NCBI GenBank assembly: GCA_910580105.1 | Contig: CAJTWN010000001.1 | Location: forward strand, 434,001-498,000 | DNA from: an uncultured Clostridia bacterium | GTDB taxonomy: Bacteria > Bacillota > Clostridia > Monoglobales > Monoglobaceae | DNA: 64,000 bases | Direction of reading: 5' to 3' | Shown here: positions 26,294 through 34,458 of the stretch, in pieces | Position numbering within the stretch: position 1 is the stretch's first letter | Layout: each line of letters starts with the position of its first letter | Program-made: the position numbers and the translations under genes | Notes under the pieces: model-generated | What the model saw: only the letters and a program-made list of their open reading frames with translations | Told to the model about the DNA's origin: nothing | Databases searched by the model: none

Positions 26294-26683
26294 TTATCTG
26301 CAAACCGCATCCCATTGACAATCTGCACATACAGTTCTGCGCAAATTTTTCCGGATGACTTCCTCTTTGACTCTATACACGAGTTCTTTCCAAAAATATA
26401 CGTTCCCGGATGTCAAGGTACACAATTTTTCCACCATGCAGTCATAGCCATTCACCTTCTCACAGGATAAACATTTTCCGCCCTGCAAATTGGGGCAGGC
26501 CCGGCAAACGTCATCTGCGCCACGCGTCAAAATAACTTCCGGATTTTCTCTTAAATGTTCAACTATATTCACCATATTTTCAGCAAATGGCGCATTATAG
26601 CCGATCCCTTTAAAAAATTGTATGCAAAGCAGATGATGCGCCCGGAGCGATACTTTATGCTTCATCAGAGAATTTTCACTCAT
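26294..26683 (-). CDS. DUF1284 cysteine-rich protein
   Basis: 129 residues. The N-terminal LRAHHLLCIQFFKGIGYNAPFAENM is the DUF1284 signature. Eight further Cys are arranged as CRACPN, CLSC, YDCMVEKLC and CADCQWDAVC, pointing to a metal or iron-sulfur centre. Function is unknown. The start ATG overlaps the bioY stop (ATGA), so it is translationally coupled to the biotin transporter. As biotin synthase is itself an iron-sulfur enzyme, a biotin-related role is conceivable, but that is only inference from position. Confidence 0.8.
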   Translation of the reverse strand: MSENSLMKHKVSLRAHHLLCIQFFKGIGYNAPFAENMVNIVEHLRENPEVILTRGADDVCRACPNLQGGKCLSCEKVNGYDCMVEKLCTLTSGNVYFWKELVYRVKEEVIRKNLRRTVCADCQWDAVCR

Positions 26684-27240
26684 TGTCCTGTCCTCTTATG
26701 TACAAATTTTTTAACCCGTTCCCCAATAAATACTGCCAACGCCATTTTCAGCAAATCTGGCAAAACAAACGGAAATACACACAATCCAAGAACACTGAAA
26801 ATACCAATGGCCCCCGTTGTCCGCAGGTACAATATCTGAAACCACACGGTTCCAATGGCATAACATACCAAAAGTCCAAGCACCATGGAAAGAATCCGCA
26901 TCCACAATCGCTCTTTGCCAATCTTTTCACCAGCCCACATCACAATTGCCAATCCAACAAATCCAAAAATATAACCGCCGGTATTGCCAAACAAAATCCC
27001 TACTCCGCCTGTAAAGCCACTGAAGACAGGCAGTCCGATTCCTCCCAGAAAAATATATACCAAAACGGCAATCGTTCCTCTTTTCCCTCCCAGCAGATAG
27101 ACAGTCAAAAATACGGCAAAGGTCTGTAACGTGAAGGGAACGGTCATTGGAATGGCAATCCAGGAACAAATGGCCATCAACACGGCAAACAGGGCAATAT
27201 AAGCCATATCATATACTTTTGATTTTTGTTTATTTTTCAT
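26680..27240 (-). CDS. bioY: Biotin ECF transporter S component BioY
   Basis: 186 residues with about six membrane helices. BioY signatures include IALFAVLMAICSWIAIP near the N-terminus, FTLQTFAVFLTVYLLGGKRG and GGIGLPVFSGFTGGVG, followed by PTGGY-like NTGGYIFGF. BioY binds biotin and works with the shared EcfAA'T module, which is not in this window. A BirA operator overlapping its -35 box supports biotin as substrate. It forms a two-gene unit with the DUF1284 gene. Confidence 0.95.
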   Translation of the reverse strand: MKNKQKSKVYDMAYIALFAVLMAICSWIAIPMTVPFTLQTFAVFLTVYLLGGKRGTIAVLVYIFLGGIGLPVFSGFTGGVGILFGNTGGYIFGFVGLAIVMWAGEKIGKERLWMRILSMVLGLLVCYAIGTVWFQILYLRTTGAIGIFSVLGLCVFPFVLPDLLKMALAVFIGERVKKFVHKRTGQ

Positions 27241-27273
27241 TGCTGCATACGCTCCTTTTCCTTTGTTTTTCCT

Positions 27274-27302
27274 ATCTTACCATATATCTCCTCAATTGTC
27301 AA
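27274..27302 (-). promoter_or_regulatory. Sigma-A promoter of bioY
   Basis: Minus strand: TTGACA (27302-27297), 17-base spacer, TAAGAT (27279-27274). The -35 box is embedded in the left half of the BirA operator. Confidence 0.85.
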
Positions 27303-27329
27303 CTGTTTTTACACATATGGTTGACAATT
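27294..27329. promoter_or_regulatory. BirA (biotin repressor) operator
   Basis: Perfect 10-bp inverted repeat AATTGTCAAC-N16-GTTGACAATT, matching the Firmicute BirA box in sequence and spacing. It covers the bioY -35 box, predicting repression by biotinyl-AMP-bound BirA. Confidence 0.9.
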
Positions 27330-27383
27330 AGACTTTGCACAAAAATTCAATTGCTTTTGTCATTATAAAGCTAAATGCGGATA

Positions 27384-27413
27384 TAAAAAAAAGCAGCCTT
27401 TTAAGGCTGCTTT
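27384..27413 (-). terminator. Terminator of the NlpC/P60 gene
   Basis: Minus strand: AAGCAGCC (27412-27405), loop of 6, GGCTGCTT (27398-27391), then T-run to about 27385. Confidence 0.88.
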
Positions 27414-27433
27414 CAATCTGCTTTCATATGTAA

Positions 27434-28147
27434 TTAGTAGATAATTCTTCTGCCGCCGGCAAAACGGCTGGCATAATAAGAACTATCTATACTGGTGTAT
27501 TTAACAACATCACCAGTGTGCGGAGCATGAATCATCATTCCATCACCGACATAGATGCCAACGTGACCGACATAACCGCTTCCCGGACTGCTGTAAAAAC
27601 CAACAATATCACCGGGTTGTAACTGTTCGCGGCTGACCGCAATACCATTCTTCATCTGATCACAGGCAATACGATTGATTGAGTAACCGAGCTGGCCATA
27701 TACATATTGGATTAAACCGCTGCAGTCAAATCCGTTTGGTGTTGTCCCACCATAAACATAGGGAACACCAAGGAATGTTGCAGCTAAATTAACAACCGAC
27801 TGTCCCTGTGATGAATCATAAACCGGCATTTCACCAGCCTGCACCAGGATGAATTCAGCGGAAACATATCCCATAAGGCCATCATTGTTATATGCAATGT
27901 TTACCCAGCCGGGTTCTGTCCAATTGACACGAACAACCGCACCCTGTGTAAGCTGTGTGATGATTTCTGCATCCATGGATGCAGATGCTCTGACGTTCAA
28001 CGTTGATGCCTGTACAATGCCATAATACTGACCATAATCTGACGGCTCTTCCGTAGCATTTACCGGCGCTATAACTAAACTTGAAATTGTCATCAATACT
28101 AAAAGTGCTACAATAACTCTTCTAATACTTCTGTTACAAAAACTCAA
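27434..28147 (-). CDS. Secreted SH3-NlpC/P60 cell-wall endopeptidase
   Basis: 237 residues from TTG 28147, nine bases after GGAGG; no ATG would keep the signal peptide (about 8-31, cleavage near VNA-TEE). An SH3b domain spans about 43-107 (STLNVRASASMDAEIITQL). The NlpC/P60 domain covers about 115-237, with catalytic Cys in GFDCSGL, His in GYVGHVGIYVG and a further polar residue near MMIHAPHTG. Such enzymes cut the D-Glu to meso-diaminopimelate bond of stem peptides. A fully consensus promoter precedes it, and three WalR-like hexamers lie further upstream. Confidence 0.93.
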   Translation of the reverse strand: MSFCNRSIRRVIVALLVLMTISSLVIAPVNATEEPSDYGQYYGIVQASTLNVRASASMDAEIITQLTQGAVVRVNWTEPGWVNIAYNNDGLMGYVSAEFILVQAGEMPVYDSSQGQSVVNLAATFLGVPYVYGGTTPNGFDCSGLIQYVYGQLGYSINRIACDQMKNGIAVSREQLQPGDIVGFYSSPGSGYVGHVGIYVGDGMMIHAPHTGDVVKYTSIDSSYYASRFAGGRRIIY

Positions 28148-28269
28148 AATAAAAAACCTCCAAAATTTTAAAAAACGTTATGCTTAACTTTTTTGACTTC
28201 ACTTCCTTCCAGCATTCATTTCTGCTAAGCCATCAAAATTTTTCCAAATTCTTGTGCTTAACAAATCAA

Positions 28270-28298
28270 ATTATAAAATGTTTTGGCTGCGTTGTCAA
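28270..28298 (-). promoter_or_regulatory. Fully consensus sigma-A promoter of the NlpC/P60 gene
   Basis: Minus strand: TTGACA (28298-28293), 17-base spacer, TATAAT (28275-28270). The leader to the TTG start is about 115 bases. Confidence 0.9.
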
Positions 28299-28344
28299 TA
28301 AAATCCCACTTTTGCAAGAATTTTTCAAGAATTATAAACAAAAA

Positions 28345-28430
28345 ATAAACCAGCAAACGCTTAAAAATTAAGCGTTTGCTGGAAATATGAACAAATTGTT
28401 AACAAATCGGCTGATGAACCCATTTCCTAA
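28345..28430 (-). ncRNA. Candidate small RNA of about 85 nt
   Basis: A promoter at 28437-28464 is followed, about 85 bases on, by a perfect terminator, with no coding frame between. The predicted RNA would start near 28430. It contains GGAAAT near its 5' end that can pair with ATTTCC before the terminator, and a TTGTTAACAA palindrome inside that loop. The NlpC/P60 gene has its own consensus promoter downstream of this terminator, so the unit looks independent. A read-through leader of that gene is the alternative. Confidence 0.45.
28350..28382 (-). terminator. Perfect 15-bp terminator hairpin of the candidate sRNA
   Basis: CCAGCAAACGCTTAA (28350-28364) pairs with TTAAGCGTTTGCTGG (28368-28382); TTTATTTTTTG follows on the minus strand. 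Confidence 0.85.
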
Positions 28431-28436
28431 TATTAT

Positions 28437-28464
28437 TTTATATAATATCACCCTATTTCGTCAA
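28437..28464 (-). promoter_or_regulatory. Upstream minus-strand promoter
   Basis: Minus strand: TTGACG (28464-28459), 16-base spacer, TATAAA (28442-28437). It lies 15 bases from the nearest WalR-like hexamer. Confidence 0.6.
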
Positions 28465-28479
28465 TTTCAAGCAGCACAT

Positions 28480-28507
28480 ATTACATTTGTGTTACACATT
28501 TGTTACA
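28480..28507 (-). promoter_or_regulatory. Three WalR-like hexamers in tandem
   Basis: Minus strand: TGTAAC-N5-TGTAAC-N5-TGTAAT. WalR (YycF) binds TGTWAH-N5-TGTWAH and controls cell-wall hydrolases, so its position near an NlpC/P60 gene fits. Confidence 0.6.
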
Positions 28508-28552
28508 TTTCGGGGTTTACGGCAGCAATTTTTTAAATTTTTTAAAAATGAT

Positions 28553-28580
28553 TTGCATTTCCTGAATCTTATGGTATAAT
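28553..28580 (+). promoter_or_regulatory. Sigma-A promoter of the yicC-def operon
   Basis: TTGCAT (28553-28558), 16-base spacer, TATAAT (28575-28580). It is 39 bases before the yicC ATG. Confidence 0.8.
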
Positions 28581-28618
28581 TGGATAGATATATTGTCGAC
28601 TATGTAAGGAGAAAAGCT

Positions 28619-29494
28619 ATGCTAAAAAGTATGACCGGCTTTGGAAGAGCCGAAGAACTCATTGAAAATTACCATATTTCTGTACAGATCAAGTCGGTCA
28701 ACCACCGTTTTGCTGATTTTAACATCCGGCTGCCAAGATACTATAGTTTTTTGGAAGACAAGCTGCGTAAAGATGCAATGACTGCCATCAGCCGCGGTAA
28801 AGTTGAAATCAACATATCTATTGAGCAAAAAGAAGATACAGACTATGAAGTTTCCCTTAATCATGCGGTTGCTACAAGTTATTTGAAGGCGCTCCGTTCT
28901 CTTGGAGAACTGAATCTTCCCGATGACGTCACCATTTCAACTTTGGCGAAATTTAACGATGTTTTAAATATCACTTATAAAGAGGTGGACGAAACATTTA
29001 TATATCAAATTGTGTCCACCGTCTTTCAGAAAGCCTTAAACGGATTTATGCAGATGCGCCGGGAGGAAGGTGCACGGCTGGAAAAAAATCTGGAAGAACA
29101 TCTTTCTTCTATATTAAATGAAGTTAATGCAATTGAGGCGCGGTCTCCGGAAACGGTCAAAGAATATCAGCAGCGGCTGACAGAACGGATCATGGATGTA
29201 CTGTCTGACACGTCCGTTGACGAATCCCGGATTCTAACCGAGGCAGCTATCTATGCGGATAAGGTGGCCGTAGATGAAGAAATTGTCCGTCTGCGCAGCC
29301 ACACTGCGGCTTTTTCTGCCGCAATAAAATCCAACCAGCCCATCGGCAAAAAACTGGATTTTATCGTTCAGGAAATGAACCGGGAGGCCAACACCATTGG
29401 TTCCAAGGCCAGCGACCTTTCTATCGCGGGCCGGGTGGTTGAACTCAAGGCCACCATCGAAAAAATCCGTGAACAAATTCAGAACATTGAATAA
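28619..29494 (+). CDS. YicC/YloC-family endoribonuclease
   Basis: 291 residues from ATG 28619 (AAGGAG upstream); the longer frame crosses the -10 box. It starts MLKSMTGFGRAE, the invariant family opening, with IKSVNHRFADFNIRLPR next. The C-terminal DUF1732 region contains GKKLDFIVQEMNREANTIGSK, also invariant. YicC proteins are metal-dependent endoribonucleases implicated in sRNA decay. It heads yicC-remA-gmk-rpoZ-coaBC-priA-def, the same order as in Bacillus (yloC operon). Confidence 0.95.
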   Translation: MLKSMTGFGRAEELIENYHISVQIKSVNHRFADFNIRLPRYYSFLEDKLRKDAMTAISRGKVEINISIEQKEDTDYEVSLNHAVATSYLKALRSLGELNLPDDVTISTLAKFNDVLNITYKEVDETFIYQIVSTVFQKALNGFMQMRREEGARLEKNLEEHLSSILNEVNAIEARSPETVKEYQQRLTERIMDVLSDTSVDESRILTEAAIYADKVAVDEEIVRLRSHTAAFSAAIKSNQPIGKKLDFIVQEMNREANTIGSKASDLSIAGRVVELKATIEKIREQIQNIE

Positions 29495-29624
29495 ATACAA
29501 TTATATTACCGGACGCTTTCCGGCAGCAGCGGAGTTCCGGCGGACCAATTTATTTTCAAATATACGATTATACAATAAATAAAAACTTTTGCCGCCTTCC
29601 GGCCGGCAGATGGAGGAATTATCT

Positions 29625-29909
29625 ATGAAATTGATCAATGTAGGTTTTGGCAATATTGTATCCGGCGACAAGGTCGTTGCCATTGTCAGCCCGGATTCGG
29701 CACCGATCAAACGAATTATCCAGGAATCAAAAGACCGCGGTCTTTTGATTGACGCCACCTGCGGCCGCAGAACCCGCGCGGTAATCATCACCGACAGCGA
29801 CCATGTAATTCTCTCTGCAATTCAGACAGAGACAATTGCCGGAAGAGCAGAACCAAAAGATGAAGATACCACCACAAAGGAGGATATTCTGGAAGATGTC
29901 GACGACTAA
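29625..29909 (+). CDS. remA: RemA-family (DUF370) regulatory protein
   Basis: 94 residues from ATG 29625 behind GGAGG. It opens MKLINVGFGNIVSGDKVVAIVSPDSAPIKR and has ATCGRRTRAVIITDSDHVILSA, the DUF370 signature. In Bacillus RemA is a DNA-binding activator of matrix and osmoprotection genes that forms ring oligomers. The acidic tail (EPKDEDTTTKEDILEDVDD) overlaps the gmk start by 14 bases. Confidence 0.92.
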   Translation: MKLINVGFGNIVSGDKVVAIVSPDSAPIKRIIQESKDRGLLIDATCGRRTRAVIITDSDHVILSAIQTETIAGRAEPKDEDTTTKEDILEDVDD

Positions 29910-30462
29910 TGCAAACCTCATTGTTATTTCGGGCCCGTCAGGTGTGGGAAAAGGAACCATTTGTACAGCCCTGCGTGAAAAAAATAAAGAGATTGCTCTT
30001 TCGATATCCGCCACCACCCGAAAACCACGGACAACGGATGTTGATGGTGTAACTTATTTTTTCAAATCAGAAGATGAATTCAAGGAAATGATAGAGAATG
30101 ATCAGTTCCTCGAATGGGCAGTCTATAACGGACAGTATTATGGAACACCGCTGGCTCCGGTACTGGAACAGCTGAAAAACGGAACCGATGTTCTTCTGGA
30201 GATTGATGTCCAGGGTGCCCTTCATGTGATGGAAAAATATCCGGAAGGAATCTTCATTTTTATCGTCCCTCCCACCACCGCCGCACTGCGTGAACGGCTG
30301 ATTGGCAGGGGAACCGAAACCGATGAAGAAATCAACCGGCGGATTGCCGCTGCGGAAGAAGAACTGAATCAAAAAGACAAATACGATTATATTGTCATTA
30401 ACCATGTGGTTGACGATGCAGTTGATGAAATTCTTCATATTATACAGAATCACAAGAAATAA
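29896..30462 (+). CDS. gmk: Guanylate kinase
   Basis: 188 residues from ATG 29896, inside the end of remA. It phosphorylates GMP to GDP. The P-loop is SGPSGVGKGT (about 12-21). GMP-binding residues are in SISATTRKPR and VDGVTYFF, DVLLEIDVQGA follows, and the lid region has RLIGRGTETDEEINRR. The GGAGG site is 12 bases from the ATG, rather far, consistent with coupling to remA translation. Operon position matches Bacillus. Confidence 0.96.
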   Translation: MSTTNANLIVISGPSGVGKGTICTALREKNKEIALSISATTRKPRTTDVDGVTYFFKSEDEFKEMIENDQFLEWAVYNGQYYGTPLAPVLEQLKNGTDVLLEIDVQGALHVMEKYPEGIFIFIVPPTTAALRERLIGRGTETDEEINRRIAAAEEELNQKDKYDYIVINHVVDDAVDEILHIIQNHKK

Positions 30463-30506
30463 TATCTATCTATTTACATACTTTTATAGAAAAGGAGTTT
30501 TTTACT

Positions 30507-30725
30507 ATGATGATTTATCCACCGATTGCTGAACTAATCAAAAAAACCGGCAGCAGATACAGACTGGTTATAGAAACTGCAAAACGGGCAAGACAGCTTG
30601 CAGAAGGTGCGGCTCCGATGGCAGACTCTGATATTAACAAAGAAATTTCGATTGCAATTAATGAAATCTATGAAGATAAAATTAGTGCATCGCCAATGAA
30701 TGGTCAGGAACAAATAAACGAATAG
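30507..30725 (+). CDS. rpoZ: RNA polymerase omega subunit
   Basis: 72 residues. It starts MMIYPPIAELIKKTGSRYRLVIETAKRAR, with the omega motif SRYxLVxxxAKRAR, and continues EISIAINEIYEDKI. Omega assists RNA polymerase assembly by binding beta-prime. It lies between gmk and coaBC as in Bacillus. A hairpin terminator directly follows, so part of the transcription probably ends here. Confidence 0.93.
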   Translation: MMIYPPIAELIKKTGSRYRLVIETAKRARQLAEGAAPMADSDINKEISIAINEIYEDKISASPMNGQEQINE

Positions 30726-30737
30726 AAAACGAAAACC

Positions 30738-30787
30738 AGAGCAAAAAAGAATGATCGTTTGGCGAATCTTCCTTTTGCTCTGTTTTT
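30738..30787 (+). terminator. Terminator or attenuator behind rpoZ
   Basis: AGAGCAAAA (30738-30746) pairs with TTTTGCTCT (30773-30781), enclosing a smaller AAGA/TCTT pair, then GTTTTTAT. It would reduce expression of coaBC-priA-def relative to rpoZ. Confidence 0.75.
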
Positions 30788-30807
30788 ATCTGAAACGAGG
30801 AATTGCT

Positions 30808-32007
30808 ATGCTACAAAACAAAACCATTGTTCTGGGAATAACCGGCGGAATAGCGGCTTATAAGGCTGCGGAAGTGGTGTCCGGACTCAAAAAGCTGGGC
30901 GCGGATGTCAAAGTCATTATGACAAAATCCGCAGCAGAATTTATTACCCCCCTCACCTTCATGTCCCTATCCCAGAACCCTGTATATACAGAGATGTTCT
31001 CTGCACCTGCTGCATGGGAAACACAGCACATCTCCCTTGCAAAAGCAGCAGATGTTTTTGCTGTCCTCCCTTGTACAGCAAATGTTATCGGCAAAATAGC
31101 AAACGGGATCGCCGATGACATGCTTACAACCACAGTAATGGCTACCAAAGCGCCAGTACTCATTGCGCCTGCCATGAACACAAATATGTATGAAAATCCC
31201 ATTGTGCAGGAAAACATTGAAAAATTAAAAAGCCTCGGATATTCCTTTGTTGCACCGGCCTGCGGCCGTTTGGCCTGCGGCGATACAGGGAAAGGCAAAT
31301 TAGCGGCACCGGAAGAAATTTTGGATGAAATCATCCGCCTTGCCCTTCTTTCCCAGCGTGACCTTTGCGGAAAAAAGGTGCTGGTCACCGCCGGTGCAAC
31401 CCAGGAATCCATTGACCCGGTCCGGTACATTACCAACCATTCCAGCGGCAAAATGGGCTATGCCATTGCAAAGGCCGCTATGCTGCGCGGTGCGGACGTG
31501 ACCCTGATCACAGGTCCAACCCATCTTTCTCTCCCTGCCCATGTTCATGTATTGCCCGTTGTTTCTGCCCGGGAAATGTACCAAACCGTTATGACTCATG
31601 CCGAAGAAATGGACATTATTATAAAGGCGGCCGCCGTTGCAGATTTTACACCGGCCCAAACAGCCGAACAAAAGATAAAGAAGAATTCAAAAGAATCCAC
31701 CTCTTTATTATTGGAAGGAACCCAGGATATTTTGAAAGAACTCGGCAGACTCTATGGCGGTTCCGGCAAAAAAATCATCGGTTTCTGTATGGAAACAGAG
31801 CATCTGATGGACAATGCAAAAAAGAAATGTACGGAAAAAAATGCCGACATGATTGTGGCCAATGACCTTTCCCAAACAGGTGCCGGTTTTGGCGGCGACA
31901 CCAACATCGTCACCTTTGTTCTTCGCGATGGGACGATAATACCAAAGGCCAAAATGTCCAAATTCGAAGTTGCAAACGCACTTCTTGATCAGGTAGTAAA
32001 GCTATGA
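30808..32007 (+). CDS. coaBC: Bifunctional phosphopantothenoylcysteine decarboxylase/synthetase
   Basis: 399 residues from ATG 30808 (ACGAGG seven bases upstream). The enzyme carries out two steps of coenzyme A synthesis. The N-terminal CoaC flavoprotein half has GITGGIAAYKA, the catalytic His within WETQHISLAKAAD and the PAMNTNMYENP loop. The C-terminal CoaB half begins KKVLVTAGATQESIDPVRYITNHSSGKMG and has IIKAAAVADFTP. It overlaps priA by four bases. Confidence 0.96.
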   Translation: MLQNKTIVLGITGGIAAYKAAEVVSGLKKLGADVKVIMTKSAAEFITPLTFMSLSQNPVYTEMFSAPAAWETQHISLAKAADVFAVLPCTANVIGKIANGIADDMLTTTVMATKAPVLIAPAMNTNMYENPIVQENIEKLKSLGYSFVAPACGRLACGDTGKGKLAAPEEILDEIIRLALLSQRDLCGKKVLVTAGATQESIDPVRYITNHSSGKMGYAIAKAAMLRGADVTLITGPTHLSLPAHVHVLPVVSAREMYQTVMTHAEEMDIIIKAAAVADFTPAQTAEQKIKKNSKESTSLLLEGTQDILKELGRLYGGSGKKIIGFCMETEHLMDNAKKKCTEKNADMIVANDLSQTGAGFGGDTNIVTFVLRDGTIIPKAKMSKFEVANALLDQVVKL

Positions 32008-34445
32008 TTGCCCAAGTTATGCTCACGGATGCGCGGCACATTATTGACCGTCCTTTCGACTATCTCGTGCCGCCTGAATTTGAAGCCGATATTACCATTG
32101 GCTCCGGCGTTTACGTTCCCTTCGGCCTCTATAATCAGACGGCGGAAGGTGTCGTAATTGACCTTTTGGAGCTATCGCAATATGAACGGCTGAAACCTAT
32201 TAAACAACTTATATCCAAAACCCCCTTCTGCACGGAAGAACAAATCGACCTTTGTTTTTATATGATGCGTACCTATATTTCCACCTTCCGGCAGGCCTTT
32301 AAACTGATGGTTCCGCCGCGATTCGGCACAAAGGTACGGGAATGGGTTGTCCTGGCACAGATACCCGAAGGACATAAATTTTCAAAAACACAACAGCAGA
32401 TTCTGGACTTTCTGAAGGAAAACGATGGCTATGCAGAACAAAGCGAACTGAAAGAATACATCGGAAAATCGCTGACCCGTTCTCTTGCCCCCCTGCGGGC
32501 AGAGGGAATCGTTCAAATTGAAGAAACGCTGCAAAATCAAAATTCCATCAAATACATCCGGATGGTCTCTCTCCTCCTTCCGATTGAAGAAGGCTATGCC
32601 GTTGCGGATCAGCTGCTGGAAAAGCGGGCGCATGTGCAATCCAACATGCTTCTGGAACTTTGTGAAAACGGCGACCTCAGCACCGCGGATCTGGTTGCCT
32701 TGACCAATGGAAATTACACCTCCCTTTCTGCCCTGGAAGAAAAGGGTTATGTCGCAATTTATAAGAAACAGATACAGCGGGAAGTATATCAAACAAAATC
32801 TTTGCAGGAATCCTCTTATACGCCCACAGAAGAACAAAAGCCGATTATTTGTGCACTGGAAGAAAAAGTTGACCGTGGAATCCACGAAAAGATTCTTCTG
32901 CGTGGTGTGACAGGAAGCGGAAAGACCGAAGTATTCCTTCAAGTCATCGAACACTGCCTGCTTCAGGGAAAACAAGCCATCATGCTGGTTCCTGAAATTT
33001 CTTTAACACCGCAGATGGTCGAGCGGTTCGTCAACCGGTTTGGCACAGCGGTTGCCGTCATGCACAGCGGTCTTTCAAATGGCGAGCGGTTTGACCAATG
33101 GTATAAGATAAAAAACGGCGATGTAAATGTTGTGGTCGGCGCACGCAGCGCAATCTTTGCACCATTTCAAAATTTGGGTATGATTATTTTGGATGAAGAA
33201 CACGAAAACAGCTATAAATCCGAAATCTCTCCGCGTTATCACGCGGCGGATATTGCCTTTTGGCGGGGAGAAAAACACAAAGCGCCCGTTCTGCTTGCCT
33301 CTGCCACCCCTCTTGTTGCCTCATATTACAAAGCCAAAAATGGCATATATGGACTTTATGAGATGACCAAAAGGTATAATCAAAATCCGCTGCCAAGTGT
33401 GAACATTGTGGATATGCGAAGTGAACTGATGGATTTACATAACACCTCACCGCTGAGTTCCGTTCTGCAAAACGAAATAAAAATTAATCTTGAACGGGGC
33501 GAAAAAACCATCTTGTTCCTGAACCGGCGCGGCTTTAACACCTTTATTTCCTGCCGGGAATGCGGCTTTGTGGTTGAATGCGAAAATTGCAGTATTCCCC
33601 TCACCTATCACAGGAATACAGAGCAACTGATTTGTCATTACTGCGGAAATGTAAAACAGAATATCAGCCTCTGCCCCTCCTGCGGATCAAAACATATCCG
33701 TTTTTTTGGGACAGGCACCCAGCGGATTGAACGGGAACTTGAAATCCTGTTTCCTGACACCCGGACACTCCGCATGGACTTTGATACCACCTCGAAAAAA
33801 GGCGGGCATGAGGCCATCCTGAATCAATTCAAGGCCGGCGAAGCGGAAATCCTTCTGGGCACCCAGATGGTGACCAAGGGATTGGATTTTCCCGATGTCA
33901 CACTGGTCGGGGTTCTTGCAGCAGATGCCTCGCTCGGGGTCGACGATTTTCGCGCCCACGAGCGGACCTTTTCTCTCATCACCCAGGTTTGCGGAAGGGC
34001 CGGGCGCGGCGACAGGCCGGGACGGGCAATCATACAAACCTATCAGCCCCAAAACCCAACCATCCAATTTGCAAAAGAACAGGATTATCTCGGTTTTTAT
34101 GAAAATGAAATTAAATTCCGGGGTTCGATGGGTTATCCGCCTTTTTCGGTGATGCTGCACATTCTGACCGCCGGAGAAGAGGAACATTTGGTCAAAAAGG
34201 AAATTACCAAAATTTCCATATCCTTCCGGAACCGCATGAAATACGATGAAAATATCATTGATTTGATGGGGCCTGCACCGGCACCCATTACAAAAATAAA
34301 GAACAATTATCGGTATCATCTGATTTTAAAAATCAAGGCTGTTCCGCCTCTTGAAAACATCCTGAAAAAAATCCGGGATTTTCATGACGCAAAATATCCA
34401 AACAACAGCTTGATTCTTGATATAGACCCAACAAATTTGAATTAA
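32004..34445 (+). CDS. priA: Primosomal protein N' (PriA helicase)
   Basis: 813 residues. PriA restarts stalled replication forks. The N-terminal 3'-DNA-binding domain (PFDYLVPPEFE) is followed by helicase motifs: GVTGSGKTEVF (Walker A), DEEHENSYK (DEAH-like), ASATP, LFLNRRGF, and the zinc-binding cysteines in SCRECGFVVECENCS and CHYCGNV/CPSCGS. GTQMVTKGLDFPDVTLVG and QVCGRAGRGDRPG are motifs V and VI. The length is normal. It is coupled to coaBC by an ATGA overlap. Confidence 0.97.
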   Translation: MIAQVMLTDARHIIDRPFDYLVPPEFEADITIGSGVYVPFGLYNQTAEGVVIDLLELSQYERLKPIKQLISKTPFCTEEQIDLCFYMMRTYISTFRQAFKLMVPPRFGTKVREWVVLAQIPEGHKFSKTQQQILDFLKENDGYAEQSELKEYIGKSLTRSLAPLRAEGIVQIEETLQNQNSIKYIRMVSLLLPIEEGYAVADQLLEKRAHVQSNMLLELCENGDLSTADLVALTNGNYTSLSALEEKGYVAIYKKQIQREVYQTKSLQESSYTPTEEQKPIICALEEKVDRGIHEKILLRGVTGSGKTEVFLQVIEHCLLQGKQAIMLVPEISLTPQMVERFVNRFGTAVAVMHSGLSNGERFDQWYKIKNGDVNVVVGARSAIFAPFQNLGMIILDEEHENSYKSEISPRYHAADIAFWRGEKHKAPVLLASATPLVASYYKAKNGIYGLYEMTKRYNQNPLPSVNIVDMRSELMDLHNTSPLSSVLQNEIKINLERGEKTILFLNRRGFNTFISCRECGFVVECENCSIPLTYHRNTEQLICHYCGNVKQNISLCPSCGSKHIRFFGTGTQRIERELEILFPDTRTLRMDFDTTSKKGGHEAILNQFKAGEAEILLGTQMVTKGLDFPDVTLVGVLAADASLGVDDFRAHERTFSLITQVCGRAGRGDRPGRAIIQTYQPQNPTIQFAKEQDYLGFYENEIKFRGSMGYPPFSVMLHILTAGEEEHLVKKEITKISISFRNRMKYDENIIDLMGPAPAPITKIKNNYRYHLILKIKAVPPLENILKKIRDFHDAKYPNNSLILDIDPTNLN

Positions 34446-34458
34446 AGGAGAAGATAGC

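Larger units (their letters stand above)
28148..28618. other. 471-bp intergenic region rich in regulatory signals
   Basis: It holds a consensus promoter for the NlpC/P60 gene, a separate minus-strand promoter with its own terminator (candidate sRNA), three WalR-like hexamers, and the yicC promoter. I see no protein-coding frame. Confidence 0.75.

Noticed and set aside
25292..26470. 392-residue plus-strand frame opposite the sulfhydrylase gene
   Set aside because: Covers a real minus-strand gene, its promoter and a terminator; composition (many Cys, His, Ile) is that of an antisense frame.
28148..28440. ydaO/c-di-AMP riboswitch before the NlpC/P60 gene
   Set aside because: This class often precedes such genes, but the conserved G-rich core segments are not present.
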